A DNA stretch of 64,000 nucleotides from Streptomyces cyaneogriseus subsp. noncyanogenus. GTDB lineage: Bacteria; Actinomycetota; Actinomycetes; Streptomycetales; Streptomycetaceae. Under the pieces are notes generated by a model, which made no database searches, was not told the origin of the DNA, and saw only the letters and a program-made list of their open reading frames with translations. Numbering within the stretch: position 1 is the stretch's first letter; each line of letters starts with the position of its first letter. The DNA is taken from positions 6,324,001-6,388,000 of the forward strand of contig NZ_CP010849.1 of assembly GCF_000931445.1 (NCBI RefSeq), in the 5' to 3' direction. Shown here one piece after another: positions 59,691-64,000 of the stretch. Position numbers and translations under genes: made by a program.

Positions 59691-60899
59691 CTACTGCCGG
59701 TACCCGCCGAGGAACCGCCCGATCCGCCCGATCGCCGCCTCCAGGTCGTCCGCGTGGGGCAGGGTCAGGATGCGGAAGTGGTCCGGGGAGGGCCAGTTGA
59801 AGCCCGTGCCCTGGACCACCTGGATCTTCTCCCGCAGCAGCAGGTCCAGGACGAACTTCTCGTCGTCGTGGATCCGGTGCACCTTCGGGTCCAGGCGCGG
59901 GAAGGCGTACAGCGCGCCCTTCGGCTTCACGCACGACACGCCCGGGATCTCGTTGAGCCGCTCCCACGCCACGTCGCGCTGCTCGCGCAGCCGGCCGCCC
60001 GGCGCGGTCAGCTCGCGGATGGACTGGCGGCCGCCGAGCGCGGCCTGGATGGCGTACTGGGCGGGCGCGTTGGCGCACAGGCGCATGGAGGCCAGCATGG
60101 TCAGGCCCTCCAGGTAGTCCTTCGCGTGCTGCTTGGGGCCGGTGACGACCAGCCAGCCGGAGCGGAAGCCGGCCACCCGGTAGGTCTTCGACAGGCCGCA
60201 GAAGGTGAGGACGACCAGATCGGGGGCGAGGGCGGCGGCCGAGTGGTGCACGGCGTCGTCGTAGAGGATCTGGTCGTAGATCTCGTCGGCGAAGACCATC
60301 AGGCCGTGGCGTCGGGCCAGGTCGAGGATGCCCTCGACGATCTCCTTGGGGTACACCGCGCCGGTGGGGTTGTTCGGGTTGATGATCACCACCGCCTTGG
60401 TGCGGTCGGTGATCTTCGATTCCAGGTCGGCGAGGTCCGGGTTCCACTCGGCCTGCTCGTCGCACAGGTAGTGGACCGCCTTGCCGCCCGCGAGGGTCGT
60501 CACCGCCGTCCAGAGGGGGAAGTCGGGGGCGGGGATCAGGATCTCGTCGCCGTCCTCGACCAGGGCCTGCACGGCCATGGTGACCAGCTCCGAGACGCCG
60601 TTGCCGAGGAAGACGTCGTCGACGTCGACCTCCAGGCCGAGCGTCTGGTAGCGCTGGGCCACGGCCCGGCGGGCGGAGAGGACGCCGCGCGAGTCGGTGT
60701 AGCCGTGGGCCCGCGGCAGCATGCGGATCATGTCCTGGAGGATCTCCTCCGGCGCCTCGAAGCCGAAGGCGGCCGGATTGCCGGTGTTGAGGCGCAGGAC
60801 GCTGTGGCCGGCCTCCTCCAGCGCGTTGGCGTGCTCTATCACCGGGCCGCGGATCTCGTAGCAGACCTCGCTGAGCTTGTTCGACTGCCGGAACTCCAT
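59691..60899 (-). CDS. pyridoxal-phosphate aminotransferase, alanine aminotransferase type
   Basis: A 402-residue class I aminotransferase. GNGVSELVTMAVQALVEDGD binds PLP, INPNNPTGAVYPKE carries the conserved Asn, DEIYDQILYD the Asp, and LSKTYRVAGFRSGWLV the Schiff-base Lys. It closely resembles AlaA/YfbQ-type alanine:2-oxoglutarate aminotransferases (EFRQSNKLSEVCYEIRGPVI start). It is divergent from an HxlR regulator, with a palindrome between them, so substrate-responsive control is likely. The ATG at 60899 follows GGAGGGAAAG. Confidence 0.9.
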   Translation of the reverse strand: MEFRQSNKLSEVCYEIRGPVIEHANALEEAGHSVLRLNTGNPAAFGFEAPEEILQDMIRMLPRAHGYTDSRGVLSARRAVAQRYQTLGLEVDVDDVFLGNGVSELVTMAVQALVEDGDEILIPAPDFPLWTAVTTLAGGKAVHYLCDEQAEWNPDLADLESKITDRTKAVVIINPNNPTGAVYPKEIVEGILDLARRHGLMVFADEIYDQILYDDAVHHSAAALAPDLVVLTFCGLSKTYRVAGFRSGWLVVTGPKQHAKDYLEGLTMLASMRLCANAPAQYAIQAALGGRQSIRELTAPGGRLREQRDVAWERLNEIPGVSCVKPKGALYAFPRLDPKVHRIHDDEKFVLDLLLREKIQVVQGTGFNWPSPDHFRILTLPHADDLEAAIGRIGRFLGGYRQ

Positions 60900-60929
60900 G
60901 AGCGGCTTTCCCTCCGGTATCTGGTGTTG

Positions 60930-60944
60930 CTTGGTTTTACCAAG
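60930..60944. promoter_or_regulatory. palindrome between aminotransferase and HxlR genes
   Basis: CTTGGTTTTACCAAG has 6-bp arms, and a related half site CTTGG follows at 60951-60955. It lies in the 87-bp divergent spacer and is the obvious candidate operator for the HxlR-type protein. Confidence 0.6.
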
Positions 60945-60986
60945 TGGGCACTTGGAAAGTCCAACAACTTGTCTACACTGCGTCGC

Positions 60987-61625
60987 ATGTCACCCCGCAC
61001 TCGCCGAAGTTACGACCAGTACTGCTCCGTCGCCCGCGCCCTCGACGTCGTCGGCGACCGCTGGACCCTGCTGATCGTCCGTGAGCTGCTGGCCGGTCCG
61101 CGGCGCTACACCGACCTGCACGCGGACCTGCCCGGCGTCAGTACGGACGTCCTGGCCTCCCGGCTGAAGGACCTGGAGCGCGACGGGCTGGCGACGCGCC
61201 GCCGGCTGCCGCCGCCCGGCGCCGTCTCCGTCTACGAACTCACCGCGCGCGGGCGTGCGTTGCTGCCCGTGCTCCAGGCGCTCGGGAGCTGGGGCTCGGC
61301 CGAGCTGGGGGAGCGGCGGCCCACGGACGCGGTGCGGGCGCACTGGTTCGCGCTGCCGTTGCTGCGGGCCCTGGACGGGGAGGGCGAAGGGGTGGTCGAA
61401 GTCCGGCTGGAGGAAGGGAACTTCCACGTCCACGCGGGGGCCGTGGAGGGGCCCGTCTACGGCGACGGACCGGCGCCCGGCGATCCCGACGTCCGGCTGT
61501 CCCTCGACGCCGGGACGTGTGCGGCCATCGGCCGCGGCGAGGTGGGCCTGGCGCAGGCGGTGCGGGACGGCCGCGTCGAGGTGATGGGCGAGGGGCCGCT
61601 CGCCAAGGCGCTGAGGGAGGGATGA
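60987..61625 (+). CDS. HxlR-family transcriptional regulator
   Basis: The 212-residue protein has an HxlR winged helix: CSVARALDVVGDRWTLLIVR, then GPRRYTDLHADLPGVSTDVL and ASRLKDLERDGLATRRRLPP (residues about 12-80). A C-terminal SCP2-like domain follows (DPDVRLSLDAGTCAAIGRGE). Such fusions sense small ligands. The ATG at 60987 has no strong ribosome site and the mRNA may be leaderless. It is divergent from the aminotransferase gene. Confidence 0.85.
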   Translation: MSPRTRRSYDQYCSVARALDVVGDRWTLLIVRELLAGPRRYTDLHADLPGVSTDVLASRLKDLERDGLATRRRLPPPGAVSVYELTARGRALLPVLQALGSWGSAELGERRPTDAVRAHWFALPLLRALDGEGEGVVEVRLEEGNFHVHAGAVEGPVYGDGPAPGDPDVRLSLDAGTCAAIGRGEVGLAQAVRDGRVEVMGEGPLAKALREG

Positions 61626-61630
61626 GAGAC

Positions 61631-61672
61631 GGCCGGAGGGCCCGCCGCGGGGGAGCGGCGGGCCCTCCGGCC
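61631..61672. terminator. bidirectional terminator
   Basis: An 18-bp perfect stem (61631-61648 with 61655-61672) has a 6-base loop, between the converging HxlR and secreted-protein genes. Confidence 0.9.
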
Positions 61673-61717
61673 GGGTCCCGGCGCGGTGCCGGACGAGGCG
61701 TCAGGCCCCGGGCGCCG

Positions 61718-62506
61718 TCAGGCCCCCGGCGGCACCCGCGAGGGCCGTCCCGGACCGCGCGTCAGCGCGTACCCGGCGACGCCCGCCAGCGCGGCCAGCA
61801 CACCGCCCGCCGCGGTCCACACCCAGCGGTCGGACCACCAGCCCGACGACCAGCCGTCGTCGGGCTCCAGCCCGAACAGCACCGCCCGGGAGTCGTCGTC
61901 GGCCAGGTCCTCGGTCGCGATGCCCGGCACCAGCGGCTCGGCCAGCGAACCGTCCACCGCCGCCGGTCCGCCGATGTCCTCGGCGTCCACCCGGACCTCG
62001 GCGCTCACCGGCAGGCCCCGGTCCAAGACCGGCAGGCCGACGGCCGTGAGGCGGATGTAGTAGGTGCCCGGCAGCGGGTCGTTCGCCCACGGCTCCGCCC
62101 AGGCGCGCACCGTGCGCAGGACGCAGGCCAGCTCCACCGAGGACGCCCCCGCCGCCGCGGTGCGCGTCTGCGCGCCGTACTGGCAGGACTGGCGGCGGCG
62201 CAGACCGTCGTACACGTCGATCCGCCAGGTCTCGGCGGCGTGCGTCCCGGGCAGCTTCACCGTGGCCCGCACGGTGGGGCGCTGCCCGGTGTCCGCCGGG
62301 AACGACCAGTACAGGTAGTCGCCGGCCGAACCGCCGGCGGTGGCCCGCTGTCCCTGCTCGATCTCGGCCGCCGTCCGGAACGAAGTGCCCGCCGAGGCCG
62401 GGGCCTTGCCGTCCGAGGGGCCGGGGGAGGGGGTGTCGGCCGCCGCGGGGGCGGCCGCGAGCCCGAGCGTCAGCAGTGCCGCCCCCAAAGCGCGAGTGAT
62501 ACGCAT
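61718..62506 (-). CDS. secreted membrane-anchored protein
   Basis: The 262-residue product begins with a signal peptide (MRITRALGAALLTLGLAAAP, cleavage near AAA-DTP). It has a beta-rich extracellular domain with Cys in CQYGAQ and ACVLRTV and ends with a membrane segment (VWTAAGGVLAALAGVAGYAL) and a basic tail. The function is unknown. The ATG at 62506 overlaps the TGA of the VWA gene, so the two are coupled and probably work together at the cell surface. Confidence 0.72.
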   Translation of the reverse strand: MRITRALGAALLTLGLAAAPAAADTPSPGPSDGKAPASAGTSFRTAAEIEQGQRATAGGSAGDYLYWSFPADTGQRPTVRATVKLPGTHAAETWRIDVYDGLRRRQSCQYGAQTRTAAAGASSVELACVLRTVRAWAEPWANDPLPGTYYIRLTAVGLPVLDRGLPVSAEVRVDAEDIGGPAAVDGSLAEPLVPGIATEDLADDDSRAVLFGLEPDDGWSSGWWSDRWVWTAAGGVLAALAGVAGYALTRGPGRPSRVPPGA

Positions 62507-63780
62507 CAGTTGGTCCTCCAGACCGCGACCCGCCAGCGCGACAGCCAGCCCCACACCAGACCGCCGAGGAACCCGGCGAGGACGAGCACGCCCAGCAGCC
62601 ACCAGCCGCGCCCGAGGCCGAACGAGGCCACGTCGTCCGCCTGGTCGGGGCCGTCGACGACGTCGACCGTCAGCTCCAGCGGCAGTCCGGGCGTGGTCTT
62701 CACCCCGGAGGCCGCCGAGAAGGAGTGGGCGACCTGGAGGCAGACGGTCTCGGCGGCCGGCTTGCCGGCGTCGGCGTCCTCCCGCTCGGCCTTCGGGTAG
62801 CGCAGGCCCGTCGAGATCACGTCCGTACGCCCGTTGTCCGCCGCCTCGCCGCGCACGATCTCCCGGCCGTGCACGGTCACCGCCCGCAGCAGCACCCCGT
62901 AGGAGGGGGCGACGGCCCGGTCGGCGGCCACGCTCACCGAGGCCCGCAGCTCCTGGCCCGGCAGCACGTCCACGCGGTACCAGCGCTGCTGCCCGAACTC
63001 CTCCCGGTCGGTGTACAGACCGGACTTCAGCACCGGTGCCTTCGCACAGGTGTCCGCGCCGACGGTCGCCACCGGCGTCACCACCGGGTCGGCCGCCCGG
63101 TCCACCAACTGGTTGACGCGGTCGGTCAGTTCGTCGGTGTGCTCGACCGAGGTGTACGTCCCGCCCGTCGCCTCGGCGATGCAACTGAGCTGCTGCCGCA
63201 TCTTCGCGTTGGGGACCAGGCCGAGCGTGTCGATGGTCAGACCGATGCCCTTGGCGGCGATCTCGCGGGCGACCTCGCACGGGTCGAGCGGGGCGCAGGT
63301 GTCCTCGCCGTCGCTGATCAGCACGATCCGCTTGGAGCCGGAGCCGCCGTCGAGGTCGTCGGCCGCCGCCAGCAGCGCGGGGCCGATCGGCGTCCAGCCG
63401 GTCGGCGTCAGCGTCGCCACGGCCGTCTTGGCCTCGGTGCGGTCCAGCGGGCCGACCGGGTAGAGCTGGGCGGTGTCCTTGCAGCCCGTCCTGCGGTCGT
63501 CGCCCGCGTAGTCGGCGCCGAGGGTGCGGATCCCCAGCTCCACCTCCTCGGGCGTCGCGTCGAGCACCTCGTTGAACGCCTGCTTCGCCGCGGCCATCCG
63601 GGAGCCGCCGTCGATGTCCCGCGCCCGCATCGAACCGCTGACGTCGAGCACGAGGTTCACCTTCGGGGCGTCCTCGCCCGTGGGTTCCCCGGCCACCGCC
63701 CCGGCCGGGAAGGCGAGCCCGGCCGTCAGCGCGGCGAGCAGCGCGCTCACGCCTGCCGCGAGCCGTTTTCTTATGATCAT
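62506..63780 (-). CDS. secreted VWA-domain protein with C-terminal membrane anchor
   Basis: A 424-residue protein. It has a signal peptide (residues 1-30, KRLAAGVSALLAALTAGLAF) and a von Willebrand factor A domain with an intact MIDAS (LVLDVSGSMRA near residue 47, and later TPTGWTPIGPAL and LISDGEDT). A beta-rich region follows, then a final membrane helix (LLGVLVLAGFLGGLVWGWL) with a basic tail. It probably binds a metal-dependent partner outside the membrane. The ATG at 63780 is preferred; upstream in-frame sequence lacks a ribosome site. Confidence 0.85.
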   Translation of the reverse strand: MIIRKRLAAGVSALLAALTAGLAFPAGAVAGEPTGEDAPKVNLVLDVSGSMRARDIDGGSRMAAAKQAFNEVLDATPEEVELGIRTLGADYAGDDRRTGCKDTAQLYPVGPLDRTEAKTAVATLTPTGWTPIGPALLAAADDLDGGSGSKRIVLISDGEDTCAPLDPCEVAREIAAKGIGLTIDTLGLVPNAKMRQQLSCIAEATGGTYTSVEHTDELTDRVNQLVDRAADPVVTPVATVGADTCAKAPVLKSGLYTDREEFGQQRWYRVDVLPGQELRASVSVAADRAVAPSYGVLLRAVTVHGREIVRGEAADNGRTDVISTGLRYPKAEREDADAGKPAAETVCLQVAHSFSAASGVKTTPGLPLELTVDVVDGPDQADDVASFGLGRGWWLLGVLVLAGFLGGLVWGWLSRWRVAVWRTN

Positions 63781-63825
63781 CGGCGGATCTTATGGACCGT
63801 CCGTGCCGGGCTCCAAAACGGGCCG

Positions 63826-64000
63826 TCAGAATTCGGCGCCGTGCAGCGGGTTGGGCAGCTCCGCCCACAGGTCCCCGGCCGCCCCGGGCGACAGCCGCAT
63901 CAGCGTCAGCGCCTTTACCGGCAGCGGTTCCCCGAGGAGCGCCGGCAGGTCCGGGGTGCGCGGCAGATCCCGTACGGACGTCTCCAGCGCCTCCCGCAGC
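63826..64000 (-). CDS. C-terminal part of an unidentified gene (runs off the window)
   Basis: The last 58 codons (DLPRTPDLPALLGEPLPVKA, then LTLMRLSPGAAGDLWAELPN and PLHGAEF) end at a TGA at 63826. The rest lies beyond the window. No family can be named. It precedes the VWA gene on the same strand by 45 bp. Confidence 0.6.
   Translation of the reverse strand, partial: LREALETSVRDLPRTPDLPALLGEPLPVKALTLMRLSPGAAGDLWAELPNPLHGAEF

Overview
The window is high-GC actinobacterial DNA and almost certainly Streptomyces. The signs are extreme GC at third codon positions, many GTG starts, ATGA/GTGA start-stop overlaps, a DUF3040 protein, a PF04672-type methyltransferase, a TIGR04222 protein and PucR/HxlR/LuxR regulators. 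From memory, the order of the core genes resembles the SCO6179 to about SCO6222 neighbourhood of S. coelicolor; this was not checked by alignment.

Layout. (1) 63-12595: a sugar dehydratase/decarboxylase gene, then an 11-gene translationally coupled operon. It combines an ADP-heptose-type set (GmhA, GmhB and HldE homologues) with seven glycosyltransferases and a NodU/TobZ-type carbamoyltransferase. It probably makes a carbamoylated heptose-containing glycan or glycoconjugate. (2) 12692-16388: DUF3040, polysaccharide pyruvyltransferase-like, SAM methyltransferase, a penicillin-binding-protein-like fragment and a GAF-LuxR regulator. (3) 16545-20107: two acyl-CoA synthetases. The first is broken by an assembly artefact: five copies of the 42-bp loxP-containing linker used in 454 mate-pair libraries, separated by rearranged pieces of the same gene. 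(4) 20174-25420: MHS-family transporter, PucR regulator and glyoxylate carboligase. (5) 25658-41425: a PhzF-like gene, then an accessory island. The island holds a three-gene recombinase module and a Tn3-family transposon with 41-bp perfect terminal inverted repeats (30541-30581 and 41385-41425). The transposon carries a TnpI-type tyrosine recombinase next to a resolution-site-like repeat cluster, and a compact threonyl-tRNA synthetase behind a leader peptide with three consecutive Thr codons and a terminator hairpin. Its transposase gene is split by a 5.1-kb insertion carrying two more tyrosine recombinases. (6) 41551-53659: TIGR04222 protein, catalase, tartronate semialdehyde reductase, hydroxypyruvate isomerase, a small regulator pair, the uraD-uraH-uox operon, two NCS2 permeases and an 8-oxoguanine deaminase. 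(7) 53937-64000: small membrane proteins, a VOC protein, an IS5-family remnant, thioesterase, histidine phosphatase, alanine-type aminotransferase divergent from an HxlR regulator, and a secreted/VWA pair.

How the genes work together. Regions 4 and 6 form one catabolic route cut in two by the island. 8-Oxoguanine or urate is taken up and oxidised (uox), passed through uraH and uraD to allantoin, and glyoxylate from allantoin is condensed by Gcl and turned into glycerate through Hyi and GlxR. Catalase can remove the peroxide made by urate oxidase. Two operator systems read from the sequence support this wiring. Paired TTCC-N7-AGAA / TTCC-N7-GGAA sites 21 bp apart lie in front of both gcl and hyi. 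An identical 19-mer overlaps the predicted -35 box of both the catalase gene and the uraD operon.
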